In this document: piece after piece, positions 1 to 8,486 of the stretch
Position numbering within the stretch: the first letter of the stretch is position 1
Layout of the letters: each line of letters begins with the position of its first letter
NCBI GenBank assembly: GCA_029941985.1
Contig: JAPYTV010000006.1
Location: forward strand, 1 to 27,902
Reading direction: 5' to 3'
Length of the DNA: 27,902 nucleotides
From: Candidatus Pelagibacter sp.
Lineage (GTDB): Bacteria > Pseudomonadota > Alphaproteobacteria > Pelagibacterales > Pelagibacteraceae
The notes under the pieces: generated by a model
Databases searched by the model: none
What the model was told of the DNA's origin: nothing
The model's input: the letters and a program-made list of their open reading frames with translations, nothing else
Made by a program: the position numbers and the translations under genes

Positions 1-34
1 TTCTAAATATAAAGATGGAGTATAAATTAATTTA

Positions 35-958
35 ATGAAAAGCAAAAAAATTATTCTTGGATCAAGAGGGAGCAAATTAGCATTAATTTATGCTGAAAAA
101 GCAAAAGAAAAAATTTTAAAAGTATCTAAAGAATTCAATATTGAGAGTGTTGAAATAAAAAAAATTACTACAGCAGGAGATTTAAATCAAAAAGATAGAC
201 TTTCTGAAATAGGTGGCAAAGGACTTTTTTCAAAGAAAATTGAAAAGGAATTATTAGAAAATAAAATTGATATTGCAGTTCATGCTTTAAAAGACATGCC
301 ATCAGATGAAACCGAAGGATTATTAACCAACTGTTTTTTAGAAAGAAATGATCCTAGAGAAGTATTAATTTCTAAAAATAAAAAAAAATTTAAAGATTTA
401 AATCAAAATTCAATAATTGGGACTTCTTCTTTTAGAAGAGAGTTTCAGTTAAAAAATAAAAGAAGTGATTTAAATTATAAATTAATTAGAGGAAATGTTG
501 ACACTAGAATTAACAAGTTAAATCAAAATTTATATGATGCAGTAATATTATCTTGTGCTGGCATTAATTTTTTAAATTTAAATAAACATATTTCTGAAAT
601 TTTTTCTATTAATGAAATTATTCCAAGTGCTGGACAAGGAGTTATAGCATTACAATGTAAAAGTGATGATGAGTATATAAAAAATGTTTTAAAAAAAATA
701 AATGACGAGAAAACTTATAAAAATGCTCAAGCAGAAAGAAATGTTTTAAAAGTTTTAGAAGGAGATTGTGAAACGGCAGTAGGAGCAGTATCAGTAATTA
801 ACGAAGAAAAAATAACTCTTGAGGCAGAACTTTTTTCTTTAGATGGAAAAGAAAGATTTCATTGCAAGTCTTCTAAAGATATAAAACATGCATCAGAATT
901 AGGTATGGAAATTGGAGAAAATTTAAAAAAACAATCAAATGGAAGTTACAAAAAATAA
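35..958 (+). CDS. hemC: Hydroxymethylbilane synthase (porphobilinogen deaminase)
   Basis: Cytoplasmic enzyme that joins four porphobilinogen units into hydroxymethylbilane in tetrapyrrole (haem) synthesis. The 307-residue protein has the usual family length. Seen directly: the N-terminal GSRGSKLAL segment (residues 9-17), the catalytic aspartate in HALKDMPS (D87), the substrate-binding arginine stretches GTSSFRR (129-135) and RGNVDTR (152-158), and the cysteine that carries the dipyrromethane cofactor in LEGDC (C245). Its stop codon lies one base before the preferred hemD start, so the two are almost certainly co-transcribed. A GGAG at 17-20 lies about 14 bases from the ATG, which is long for a ribosome site, but no better start is visible. 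The upstream neighbour is outside the window. Confidence 0.97.
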   Translation: MKSKKIILGSRGSKLALIYAEKAKEKILKVSKEFNIESVEIKKITTAGDLNQKDRLSEIGGKGLFSKKIEKELLENKIDIAVHALKDMPSDETEGLLTNCFLERNDPREVLISKNKKKFKDLNQNSIIGTSSFRREFQLKNKRSDLNYKLIRGNVDTRINKLNQNLYDAVILSCAGINFLNLNKHISEIFSINEIIPSAGQGVIALQCKSDDEYIKNVLKKINDEKTYKNAQAERNVLKVLEGDCETAVGAVSVINEEKITLEAELFSLDGKERFHCKSSKDIKHASELGMEIGENLKKQSNGSYKK

Positions 959-959
959 C

Positions 960-1658
960 ATGCATGTTTTATTTACAAGACCCTTAGAAGATAGCGAGGC
1001 ATTAATATTAAAATTTAGAGATCTTGGTCATAAAGTTTCACACATGCCAGTTATTCAAATTGAAAAAGTTGAGTATGAAAAAATAAATTTTTTAGATTAC
1101 AAAGCAATAATTTTTACAAGTGTCAATGCATTAAAATTCCTAGATACAAAATTGATTGATAAAAAAATTACTTGTTTTTGTGTTGGAAGCTCAACAGAAA
1201 AAAAAGCACTTAGTCTTGGATTCCAAAATGTTATAGCTGCTGAAGGCAATGTTAGAACTTTAAAAGAATTAATATTACAAAATTTTAATTCTTCAGATGG
1301 AAAAATGCTTTATGTAAGTGGAGAAATTACTTCAAGTGAGCTTGACAAAAATTTAGTATCATTAGGTTATAATGTAAAAAGATTAATTAATTATACTTCA
1401 AAACCCAATCAACAATTAGATGAAACATTTATTGAAAAATTAAAGTTAAATATGCCCGATATTGTTTATGTTTATTCTCAAAACAGTGCTTTAAGTTTCT
1501 TTAAATTAATAAATAATTATAAATTAAATGACTTTTGGATGAATACTAATTTAATGTGTATTAGTGAAAAAACCTCGGCAGTATTAAATAAAATTAAGTG
1601 GAAAAAAATTTTTCTTTTTAACCCTGGCGAAGAAGAATTTTTGCTGTATAAAATTTAA
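960..1658 (+). CDS. hemD: Uroporphyrinogen-III synthase
   Basis: Closes and rearranges hydroxymethylbilane into uroporphyrinogen III, the step after HemC. Family sequences are poorly conserved. The call rests on the N-terminal MHVLFTRPLEDSEAL, which matches the usual LxTRP(x)nS start, on the two-domain alpha/beta pattern, on IIFTSVNALKF (a family-typical stretch), and on position directly behind hemC. An upstream in-frame ATG at 939 lies inside hemC and would add seven residues. I prefer 960 because it places the LFTRP motif at the usual distance from the N-terminus and gives 232 residues, close to the usual length. Confidence 0.9.
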   Translation: MHVLFTRPLEDSEALILKFRDLGHKVSHMPVIQIEKVEYEKINFLDYKAIIFTSVNALKFLDTKLIDKKITCFCVGSSTEKKALSLGFQNVIAAEGNVRTLKELILQNFNSSDGKMLYVSGEITSSELDKNLVSLGYNVKRLINYTSKPNQQLDETFIEKLKLNMPDIVYVYSQNSALSFFKLINNYKLNDFWMNTNLMCISEKTSAVLNKIKWKKIFLFNPGEEEFLLYKI

Positions 1659-1660
1659 AT

Positions 1661-2746
1661 ATGGAACTATTAGATAATTTTAAGTCACTGTTTTTGTCAG
1701 TATGGGACAGAGGAATTTTTGGAGTCGATATATTTCAAATATTAATTGGTATTGGAATTTTTCTTATTTTTTTAATTTTTAGAGGAATAATCAGCAAGGT
1801 AGTTATAAAAAGATTAGAAAATATAGCAAAAAAAACAACTAATAAACTTGATGATGCTTTTGTTCAAGCAATGAAGGGGCCTGCAAGATTTTTACCAATC
1901 GTTTTAGGCTTTTTTATTGCAAGTTATTATATGTCATTTTCTGAGGATGGCAGAGCTGTTGTTGACACCATCAATAGAACTTTAATAACTATTTTTATTT
2001 TTTGGGTTATTCATCAAATTATAGAACCTATTTCTTATATCTTAAGTGGATTAGATAAAGTTTTAACTCGAGAATTAATTGGTTGGATTGTTAAGTCATT
2101 AAAAATTTTAATTTTCATTTTAGGTTTAGCTGCAGTTCTTGAACTTTGGGGAATAAAAATTGGACCAATTATTGCAGGATTAGGTTTATTTGGGATTGCT
2201 GTTGCATTAGGTGCTCAAGATTTATTTAAAAATTTAATTTCTGGAATTTTAGTATTGGTTGAAAAAAGATTTAAAATTGGAGATTGGATTTTAGTAGAAG
2301 GTATAATTGAAGGGATTGTTGAAAAAATAGGATTTAGATCAACTGTAATAAGAAAGTTTGATAAATCAATTGCAATTATTCCCAACTTTCAATTTGCTGA
2401 AAATGCAGTTGTGAATGTTAGCGAAACATCTAACTGGTTGATTAGTTGGATCATTACTCTTCAATACGACACAACTATAGATCAATTAAAAACTATAAGA
2501 AATGAAATTGAAAATTATATTAATAAAAGTGAAGATTATAATACTAGCATTGGTGTAGCAGTTAGAGTTGATAAATTTTCTGATAGTTCGATAGATATGT
2601 ACGTTCGTTGTTTTACAAAAACTGATAGTTGGAATGAATGGCTTTCCGTAAAAGAAAGACTTGCAATTGAAATAAAACAAATTGTAGAAAAAAATAAAGC
2701 TTCATTTGCTTTTCCAAGTCAATCAATTTATATCGAGAAAAAATGA
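1661..2746 (+). CDS. MscS-family small-conductance mechanosensitive channel
   Basis: Inner-membrane channel that relieves osmotic pressure. The 361-residue protein shows hydrophobic segments near residues 23-45, 76-92, 106-127 and 141-163. The pore-lining helix follows at about 168-198: Gly/Ala-rich AGLGLFGIAVALGAQD, then LFKNLISG. The soluble beta domain comes next (KIGDWILVEGIIEGIVEKIG, about residues 205-224, then IIPN, 239-242). The pore helix with alternating Gly and Ala is diagnostic of MscS. Translation starts two bases after the hemD stop, and the stop overlaps yggT by four bases (ATGA), which indicates one transcript with hemCD. The exact subfamily and gating threshold cannot be told from sequence. 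Confidence 0.93.
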   Translation: MELLDNFKSLFLSVWDRGIFGVDIFQILIGIGIFLIFLIFRGIISKVVIKRLENIAKKTTNKLDDAFVQAMKGPARFLPIVLGFFIASYYMSFSEDGRAVVDTINRTLITIFIFWVIHQIIEPISYILSGLDKVLTRELIGWIVKSLKILIFILGLAAVLELWGIKIGPIIAGLGLFGIAVALGAQDLFKNLISGILVLVEKRFKIGDWILVEGIIEGIVEKIGFRSTVIRKFDKSIAIIPNFQFAENAVVNVSETSNWLISWIITLQYDTTIDQLKTIRNEIENYINKSEDYNTSIGVAVRVDKFSDSSIDMYVRCFTKTDSWNEWLSVKERLAIEIKQIVEKNKASFAFPSQSIYIEKK

Positions 2747-3033
2747 TAGCTATTTTTTATTTGGTTCTTCAAATATTAAAACTTTATTCTTATGTGGTAA
2801 TTGCTAATGTTTTAGTGAGTTGGCTTGTTGCTTTTAATGTTTTAAATACTCAAAATAGATTTGTTTATTCTATTTTAGAGATGACTTATCGATTAACTGA
2901 TCCAATACTCAATAAAATAAGAAGTTTTTTACCGAATTTAGGATCACTAGATATCTCACCTATAATATTACTTTTATTGATTTGGTTTATAGAAATGTGT
3001 ATGAAGCTGTACATAGCGCCAATGATTTTTTAA
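2743..3033 (+). CDS. YggT-family membrane protein
   Basis: Small inner-membrane protein of 96 residues with two hydrophobic segments (about 3-29 and 70-92). Between them lies the family signature, visible as TDPILNKIRSFLPNLGSLDISPI (the T-[DE]-P-[IL] and the G..D.SPI ends). YggT proteins are widespread; roles in osmotic tolerance, membrane protein placement and cell division have been proposed, but no biochemical activity is established. Its ATG overlaps the stop of the MscS gene by four bases, so the two are translationally coupled. The pairing with a mechanosensitive channel fits an envelope or osmotic-stress role, but that is inference. Confidence 0.9.
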   Translation: MIAIFYLVLQILKLYSYVVIANVLVSWLVAFNVLNTQNRFVYSILEMTYRLTDPILNKIRSFLPNLGSLDISPIILLLLIWFIEMCMKLYIAPMIF

Positions 3034-3042
3034 AGAGACTTT

Positions 3043-3885
3043 ATGATTTTAATAGACGGAAAAAAAATTGCAGCTGAACTTAGAGAAGAATTAAAACAAG
3101 AAGTTTCAGAATTAAAAGCTAAACATAATAAAGTTCCAGGACTTACTGTAATTTTAATTGGAGATATGGCACCTAGTCAAATTTATGTGCGTAATAAAGA
3201 AAAATCAGCAAATGAAGTAGGTTTAAAGTCTGAGATAATTAAATACCCAGAAGCAGTAGAAGAAAAAACGATATTAGATAAAATTGAAGAATTAAATAAA
3301 GACGATACGGTCTCAGGAATTCTAGTTCAATTACCATTACCAAAACATATTGATAAGCAAAAAGTAATTGAAACAATTGCACCTTCAAAAGATGTTGATG
3401 GATTTCACCCAATGAATGTTGGAAATCTTTCGGCAGGTTATGAAAGTTCAGTGCCTTGCACTCCTTTAGGATGTTACTTGTTGATTAAAAAAATTGAATC
3501 AAACTTAAGCGGGAAAAAAGCAGTCATGGTTGGTAGATCAAATTTGAATGGTAAACCAATGGCGCAGTTACTTTTAAAAGAAAATTGTACAGTAACAATT
3601 ACTCATTCAAGAACTAAAGATTTAAAAGCAGAATGTTTAGAAGCAGATATTATTGTTGCAGCAGTTGGTATTCCAGAACTTGTAAAAGGTGACTGGGTAA
3701 AAAAAGATGCAATCGTAATTGATGTTGGTATCAATAAGACAGACAAAGGAATAGTGGGAGATGTTGCATTTGATGAGGTATCTAAGGTAGCAAAAGCATT
3801 AACACCTGTTCCGGGTGGTGTAGGCCCAATGACTATAGCCTGCTTATTAAAAAATACTATTGAGTGTTTTAAAAGATCTCGATAA
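3043..3885 (+). CDS. folD: Bifunctional 5,10-methylene-tetrahydrofolate dehydrogenase / cyclohydrolase
   Basis: Cytoplasmic one-carbon enzyme that interconverts 5,10-methylene-THF, 5,10-methenyl-THF and 10-formyl-THF with NADP. The 280 residues match the family's length. Visible motifs: PSQIYVRNK with the catalytic pair Y48 and K52; ILVQLPLPKHID; DVDGFHPMNVG; the nucleotide-binding segment VGRSNLNGKP, where most homologues have I-V in place of L-N; and the C-terminal PVPGGVGPMT. It starts nine bases after yggT and is probably the last intact gene of the hemC transcript before a degraded region. In SAR11-like cells one-carbon metabolism is important, but nothing here shows special regulation. 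Confidence 0.97.
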   Translation: MILIDGKKIAAELREELKQEVSELKAKHNKVPGLTVILIGDMAPSQIYVRNKEKSANEVGLKSEIIKYPEAVEEKTILDKIEELNKDDTVSGILVQLPLPKHIDKQKVIETIAPSKDVDGFHPMNVGNLSAGYESSVPCTPLGCYLLIKKIESNLSGKKAVMVGRSNLNGKPMAQLLLKENCTVTITHSRTKDLKAECLEADIIVAAVGIPELVKGDWVKKDAIVIDVGINKTDKGIVGDVAFDEVSKVAKALTPVPGGVGPMTIACLLKNTIECFKRSR

Positions 3886-3904
3886 GATATATTCATACTT
3901 AGGT

Positions 3905-4304
3905 ATGAAAAAATTGATAATTTTATTGTTGTTAGTTCCGACTTTAGCTATGTCTGCAACGTTTAAAATTAACGGGGGTATTAGTTTGAAAATCAGCTCT
4001 AAAGATGGGTTTAAGCTATATACGAACTATATGGATCATAATGATCACAACTTTAAATATATTAAAGATAAAAACAAAGCACGTGCTGGAAAATATTTTC
4101 AAAGGTTCGAAGTCAGGGATGGTGATTGAAAAAGTGGATATAAATATTAATCCAAAACTGAAACCTGTTGATTAAGATAGTTTAGATCTACCACCATCAA
4201 CTACAATTATTTCCATTAAAATACGTGGACCGCTTCAAAAAGGATCACCTATTTTATATGGCAGAGGATATATAATTATTTTTAATTTACTTAGTTACTT
4301 TTAA
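3905..4304 (+). pseudogene. Probable remnant of a secreted-protein gene
   Basis: An ATG at 3905 opens a 74-codon frame ending at 4129. The product begins with a clear signal peptide (MKKLIILLLLVPTLAMSA) and continues into KARAGKYFQRFEVRDGD, which then hits TGA. From memory this last stretch resembles secreted polysaccharide-lyase-like (heparin lyase I-like) marine proteins, where it is followed by a cysteine, but I could not check this. One frame over, reading resumes as VIEKVDININPKLKPVD, meets a single TAA at 4173-4175, and continues in the same frame as DSLDLPPSTTIISIKIRGP through to a stop at 4302-4304. A frameshift plus an in-frame stop across 400 bases with protein-like composition points to decay. 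Alternatives are a genuine 74-residue secreted protein followed by non-coding DNA, or the remains of two genes. Confidence 0.5.
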
Positions 4305-4324
4305 CGTTTGTGTTAAGTATTAGA

Positions 4325-4933
4325 ATGCTTGAAATATTTATTCAAACTTTCTTCTTATATTTTATTGTTATTGATCCACTAGGAACAACGCCTTTATTCT
4401 TAATTGTAACCCAACACATGGAAACTAAGGAAAAGATTAAAACAGCTTTAAGCGCAACAATAATTGCAACTATTATATTATTATTTTTTGCACTTCTGGG
4501 AAGCTCTTTGCTAAGTTATTTAAATATATCTTTTCCTGCCTTTACAATTGCAGGAGGAGTTATTTTATTTATAATTTCTATGGAAATGTTGTTTGATAAG
4601 CGACAACAAAGAAAAGAAAATGATCTTGATTATAACTCAGAAAGAGTAAGTGTATTTCCTCTAGCAACACCACTATTAGCAGGACCTGCTGGCATTACTT
4701 CGGTAATTGTTAGTGTATCTGATATTGGTAATAATTTTACTAATCAAATTGTAGGAATGTTTTCTCTAATTATAGTTTTATTTATAACTTTTATTATTTT
4801 CTTTATAGCTTCAAAATCGTCTAGAATTATAAATAAAAAAATAATTAGTGTTATCTCAAGAGTTATCGCAATTATTCTGGCTGGATTAAGTGTTCAATAT
4901 ATTTTAGATGGAATAAAGTTTTTTTTAGCGTAG
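4325..4933 (+). CDS. MarC-family integral membrane protein
   Basis: Polytopic inner-membrane protein of about 202 residues with six predicted membrane segments. The MarC signatures are visible: IVIDPLGTTPLFL in the first helix and PLATPLLAGPAGITSVIV after the central loop. The family was once linked to multidrug resistance, but that role was withdrawn and no transported substrate is firmly known. An in-frame GTG at 4310 would add five residues. I prefer the ATG at 4325 because it places the first membrane helix at the usual distance from the N-terminus; neither start has a clear ribosome site. The last nine bases overlap the end of the convergent argG gene. Confidence 0.88.
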   Translation: MLEIFIQTFFLYFIVIDPLGTTPLFLIVTQHMETKEKIKTALSATIIATIILLFFALLGSSLLSYLNISFPAFTIAGGVILFIISMEMLFDKRQQRKENDLDYNSERVSVFPLATPLLAGPAGITSVIVSVSDIGNNFTNQIVGMFSLIIVLFITFIIFFIASKSSRIINKKIISVISRVIAIILAGLSVQYILDGIKFFLA

Positions 4934-6109
4934 TTTTTTTTTGTGAAAATTAATAAATCTTTCAATATTAGATTTATTAAATGATTTATTTTCTTCAAAA
5001 GAAACTTTTTGTATTGAATAGGCGTTACTTTTAGTCTGTCTAGAGATGATCACAATATTGCCTTTATACAATTTAAGCTTAACAGATCCATTTACTTTAT
5101 TTCTTTTTAAATCAACTATTTTTTGAAGCTTTAATCTTGCTTTTGAATACCAATATCCATTGTATATGAGTTCTGCATATTTTGGCATTATCTCGTCTTT
5201 TTTGTGCATTGTTTCTTTATCTAGCGTAACAGACTCAATTGCTCTATGAGCAGACATTAATAAAGTTCCACCTGGTGTTTCATAAACACCTCTCGATTTA
5301 ATTCCAATAAATCTATTTTCAACCAGATCAACTCTGCCAATTCCATTTTTACCAGCAAGAATATTTAGTTTTTGTAAAAGATTTCCTGGTGATAATTTTT
5401 TACCATTAATAGTTATTGGATCTCCATTCTTAAAACCTATAGTTACAAAAGTATTTTTGTTTGGAGCTTTTTCAGGTGAAACCGTTCTTTGAAAAATAAA
5501 TTCAGGAACCGCATTTTTAGGATTTTCCAAAACCTTACCCTCAGTAGACGTGTGAAATAAATTATCGTCTACAGAAAAAGGAGGTGCTCCTTTTTTATCT
5601 TGAGGAATAGGAATATCATTTTTTTTTGCATATTTAATTAAATCTGATCTCGAATTTAATTTCCATATTCTCCAGGGCGCAATTATTTTTATTTTTGGCC
5701 CAAAGTAATGATAACCCAATTCAAATCTTACTTGGTCATTTCCTTTTCCAGTTGACCCGTGGGAAACTGCATGAGCACCATATTTTTTTGCAGCAGCAAT
5801 TTGTCTTTTGGCAATTAACGGTCTTGCAATCGAAGTTCCCAATAAATAAACACCCTCATAAATAGCATGACCCCTAAGCATTGGAAAGACATAATCTTTT
5901 ACAAAAGTATCTTTTAAATTTTCAACAATAATATTTTTAACACCTAATCTTTTTGCATTTTTTATAATTTTTTTTCTATCAATTTCTTGACCAACATCTG
6001 CTGTGTAGCAAATAACTTCTGCATCATAATTTTCTTGAAGCCATTTTAAAATAATAGAAGTGTCTAACCCGCCAGAATAGGCGAGTACAATTTTCTTCTT
6101 TAGTTTCAT
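4925..6109 (-). CDS. argG: Argininosuccinate synthase
   Basis: Joins citrulline and aspartate with ATP to argininosuccinate in arginine synthesis. At 394 residues it has the normal length. The PP-loop of N-type ATP pyrophosphatases is visible as YSGGLDTS (residues 11-18), followed by the citrulline/aspartate-binding segment HGSTGKGNDQVRF (118-130), VDLVENRFIGIKSRGVYETPGG, and an intact C-terminal helix. The gene runs against marC and shares nine bases with its 3' end. It is probably transcribed with the two minus-strand genes upstream: the spacing to the IalB-family gene is only four bases. Nothing suggests loss of function. Confidence 0.98.
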   Translation of the reverse strand: MKLKKKIVLAYSGGLDTSIILKWLQENYDAEVICYTADVGQEIDRKKIIKNAKRLGVKNIIVENLKDTFVKDYVFPMLRGHAIYEGVYLLGTSIARPLIAKRQIAAAKKYGAHAVSHGSTGKGNDQVRFELGYHYFGPKIKIIAPWRIWKLNSRSDLIKYAKKNDIPIPQDKKGAPPFSVDDNLFHTSTEGKVLENPKNAVPEFIFQRTVSPEKAPNKNTFVTIGFKNGDPITINGKKLSPGNLLQKLNILAGKNGIGRVDLVENRFIGIKSRGVYETPGGTLLMSAHRAIESVTLDKETMHKKDEIMPKYAELIYNGYWYSKARLKLQKIVDLKRNKVNGSVKLKLYKGNIVIISRQTKSNAYSIQKVSFEENKSFNKSNIERFINFHKKKLR

Positions 6110-6113
6110 TTAT

Positions 6114-6620
6114 TTAGCTGCAGTTTGCCTTAGTAGCATTATATGCTTTAGTAAATCCTAATAATGAATAATGATCAATCGTTTGTGATCCTTTTTGATT
6201 ATAGCCTGTAACCATAATTCTAGATCCTTTTTTCATGGTTTTAATCATTTTTTTTTCAAGTTTATTGTCTGCTATCCAAGCAAATCCTTCTTGGGTAATA
6301 TCAAATTTATATTTATACTTTCCAGATTTAGCTGTAATAGAATTTTTATTATTAAACTCATAGCCAGCAGTAATGCTTATTTCATTAGTAATTTTTTCAC
6401 CTGGTCTAAAGCTAATAAATAATCTTGCATCTCTAGGATTAGCTTTTGGAGCCTGAAGAACAGGTTTAGATTGAGCGAAACAAACTTTTCCAGTTTCGCT
6501 ATTTATTATATATGTTTCCCAGTCTTTATGGTTGCCCATTTTTTTTATTTCTTCACCGTTAACTTGGCTAATAAAAGTAGTTATAAAAATTATAAATATA
6601 AAGTTTTTAATTATGGACAT
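6114..6620 (-). CDS. IalB-family secreted protein (invasion-associated locus B-like)
   Basis: Periplasmic or secreted protein of 168 residues. Residues 1-22 are a signal peptide (hydrophobic IIKNFIFIIFITTFISQV, likely cleavage after VNG). The mature part fits the IalB family seen across Alphaproteobacteria: VCFAQSKP (C47), DARLFISFRPGEKITNEISITAGY, the AWIAD segment, MKKGSRIMVTGYNQKGSQTIDHYSLLGF, and a conserved penultimate cysteine (C167) that probably pairs with C47. IalB was named from Bartonella, where it contributes to erythrocyte entry, but homologues are common in free-living species, so the name should not be read as a virulence role. Its start overlaps the aldo/keto reductase stop by ten bases. 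Confidence 0.82.
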   Translation of the reverse strand: MSIIKNFIFIIFITTFISQVNGEEIKKMGNHKDWETYIINSETGKVCFAQSKPVLQAPKANPRDARLFISFRPGEKITNEISITAGYEFNNKNSITAKSGKYKYKFDITQEGFAWIADNKLEKKMIKTMKKGSRIMVTGYNQKGSQTIDHYSLLGFTKAYNATKANCS

Positions 6621-7648
6621 GGATTTGGGTATATATTTTGTACTTCATTTATTTCTTTAATAATTTCTTGTGTTAAATTTATGTTTATACTTTCTATATT
6701 AGTTTTCAACTGCTCCATAGTCGTAGCACCAATAATAACAGATGTCACAAAAGGTTGAATTTCTAAAAATTTTAAAGACATTTGAGCTAAATCAAGGTTA
6801 TATTTTTTAGCAATTTCATAGTATTTGTCTACTGCTTTATTTGTGTTTGGTTTGTCGTATCTAGTCCAAAAGTCACTATCACGTTCTATTCTTGAATTTT
6901 TTGGCATTTGATTATTTCTATATTTTCCAGACAAGTACCCACTTGCTAATGGCGAGTAAGCCAAAAGGCCAATTTGATCTCTAATAGATATTTCTGCAAG
7001 ACCAACCTCATATGTTCTATTTAATAAATTATATGGGTTTTGTACTGACATCATTCGAGGAAGTTTTTTTTCTTTTGATATCTCTAAAAACTTAGAAACT
7101 CCCCAAGGTGTCTCATTTGACAGTCCAATTTTTCTTATTTTTCCAGAATCTATAAATTTTTGTAAGTACCCAAGAACATCTCCAAATTTATTCCAATCAC
7201 CATTATCTTTATGTTCATATCCCAATCTCCCAAAAATGTTAGTATTTCTTTCGGGCCAGTGTAATTGATATAAATCTATGTAATCTGTTTGTAATCTTTT
7301 TAAGCTATCATTTATAGCTTGTGTCATTTTTTTTATTCCATAATTATTTCCACCACCTCTTAAATAAGCTCTCATGGGTCCAGCAACTTTTGAAGCTAAT
7401 ATAACTTTGTCTCTCTTTTTTGATTTTTTAAACCAATTTCCAATTATAATTTCGGTGTGACCGTATGTTTCTTCTTTTGGAGGTACAGAATAAAGTTCTG
7501 CTGTATCCCAAAAATTTATACCTTGATCTAAAGCATAGTCCATCTGCTCAAAGCCTTCGTCTTGGGTATTCTGTTCGCCCCAAGTCATTGTTCCAAGACA
7601 AATTGTGCTAACATCAAGGTCAGTATTTCCTAACTTTTTATAATTCAT
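6611..7648 (-). CDS. Aldo/keto reductase, Tas-like
   Basis: NAD(P)H-dependent oxidoreductase with a TIM-barrel fold, 345 residues. The catalytic tetrad can be placed: D48 and Y53 in NFWDTAELYSVPP, K87 in KVILASKVAG, and H130 in YQLHWPERNT. The C-terminal nucleotide-binding segment is visible as SVIIGATTMEQLKTNI. The length and the ELYSVPPKEETYGHTE stretch match the Tas branch, whose E. coli member is known only as a suppressor of tyrosine auxotrophy; the natural substrate is unknown. It is the first gene of the minus-strand trio with the IalB-family gene and argG. The 71-base gap upstream, shared with the divergent Bax1-I gene, should hold promoters for both directions. Confidence 0.93.
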   Translation of the reverse strand: MNYKKLGNTDLDVSTICLGTMTWGEQNTQDEGFEQMDYALDQGINFWDTAELYSVPPKEETYGHTEIIIGNWFKKSKKRDKVILASKVAGPMRAYLRGGGNNYGIKKMTQAINDSLKRLQTDYIDLYQLHWPERNTNIFGRLGYEHKDNGDWNKFGDVLGYLQKFIDSGKIRKIGLSNETPWGVSKFLEISKEKKLPRMMSVQNPYNLLNRTYEVGLAEISIRDQIGLLAYSPLASGYLSGKYRNNQMPKNSRIERDSDFWTRYDKPNTNKAVDKYYEIAKKYNLDLAQMSLKFLEIQPFVTSVIIGATTMEQLKTNIESININLTQEIIKEINEVQNIYPNPCP

Positions 7649-7719
7649 TGAATATTAAATATTTTTTAAGGTTTGTAAGATATCTTGTATAAATAGTAAA
7701 AGGCTATTATATATAAGTT

Positions 7720-8481
7720 ATGGAATTCAATAAACAAAACATACTAAATAAAGTAAGAGAAGCTCAACAGTCGACAGTAGTAATGGATGAAGGCTTAAGG
7801 GCCTATATGCTTAAGGTTTATAACTACATGTCTTCTGGAATTTTATTAACTGGGTTAATATCTTTAATATTTTTTAAACTATCTGTCGTGACAGATGTTA
7901 ATGGTTCAATAGTAGCTTTAACTAGCATTGGGAATACTATTTTTCTTTCGGGTTTTAAATGGATTATAATGCTTGCTCCTTTAGGGGTGGTTTTTTATAT
8001 GAGTGCAAGAATTAATAAAATGAGTGGATCAGCAGCTCAAACTACTTTCTGGATATTTGCCTCATTAATGGGATTATCTTTATCATCTATCTTCTTAGTT
8101 TATACTGGAGCCAGTATCACAAGAGTTTTTTTTATTACTTCAATTACATTTGGTGCAATGAGTTTATATGGATATACTACCAAAAGAGATCTTACTAAGC
8201 TTGGCTCATTCTTAATGATGGGCTTAATAGGAATTATTATAGCATCGGTAGTTAATATGTTTATGAAATCTTCAATGATGGATTTTGTAATTTCCATTTT
8301 GGGAGTTTTAATTTTTGTTGGTTTAACTGCTTATGATACACAAAAAATTAAAAACATGTATGTATCAAGTGATACGGGTGAATTAATGGGTAAAAAAGCT
8401 GTTATGGGTGCTTTAACTCTTTACCTAGACTTTATAAATTTATTTATAATGCTGTTAAGACTATTTGGTCAAAGACGATAG
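7720..8481 (+). CDS. Bax1-I (BI-1/YbhL) family membrane protein
   Basis: Integral membrane protein of 253 residues with about seven hydrophobic helices, in the Bax inhibitor-1 / UPF0005 family. The N-terminal signature MDEGLRAYMLKVYNYMSSG (residues 22-40) and the C-terminal YDTQKIKNMY segment, with the conserved aspartate just before the last helix, are typical of bacterial YbhL/YccA-type members. Bacterial homologues have been studied as pH-sensitive calcium leak channels (BsYetJ) or as FtsH modulators (YccA); which applies here cannot be decided. It is a single-gene unit: divergent from the aldo/keto reductase upstream and convergent with the DUF2794 gene, whose stop is five bases away. Confidence 0.93.
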   Translation: MEFNKQNILNKVREAQQSTVVMDEGLRAYMLKVYNYMSSGILLTGLISLIFFKLSVVTDVNGSIVALTSIGNTIFLSGFKWIIMLAPLGVVFYMSARINKMSGSAAQTTFWIFASLMGLSLSSIFLVYTGASITRVFFITSITFGAMSLYGYTTKRDLTKLGSFLMMGLIGIIIASVVNMFMKSSMMDFVISILGVLIFVGLTAYDTQKIKNMYVSSDTGELMGKKAVMGALTLYLDFINLFIMLLRLFGQRR

Positions 8482-8486
8482 TTTTT

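Noticed and set aside
6195..6758. Two plus-strand open frames opposite the IalB and aldo/keto reductase genes
   Set aside because: Both are antisense to well-supported genes, show no family pattern, and are Phe/Ser-rich in the way expected from complementing Lys/Ala-rich coding sequence.
7685..7713. TTGTAT, 17-base spacer, TATATA as a promoter for the Bax1-I gene
   Set aside because: The match to consensus is poor (about three and four of six), and similar sequences occur by chance throughout this AT-rich window; it would also place transcription start at the ATG.
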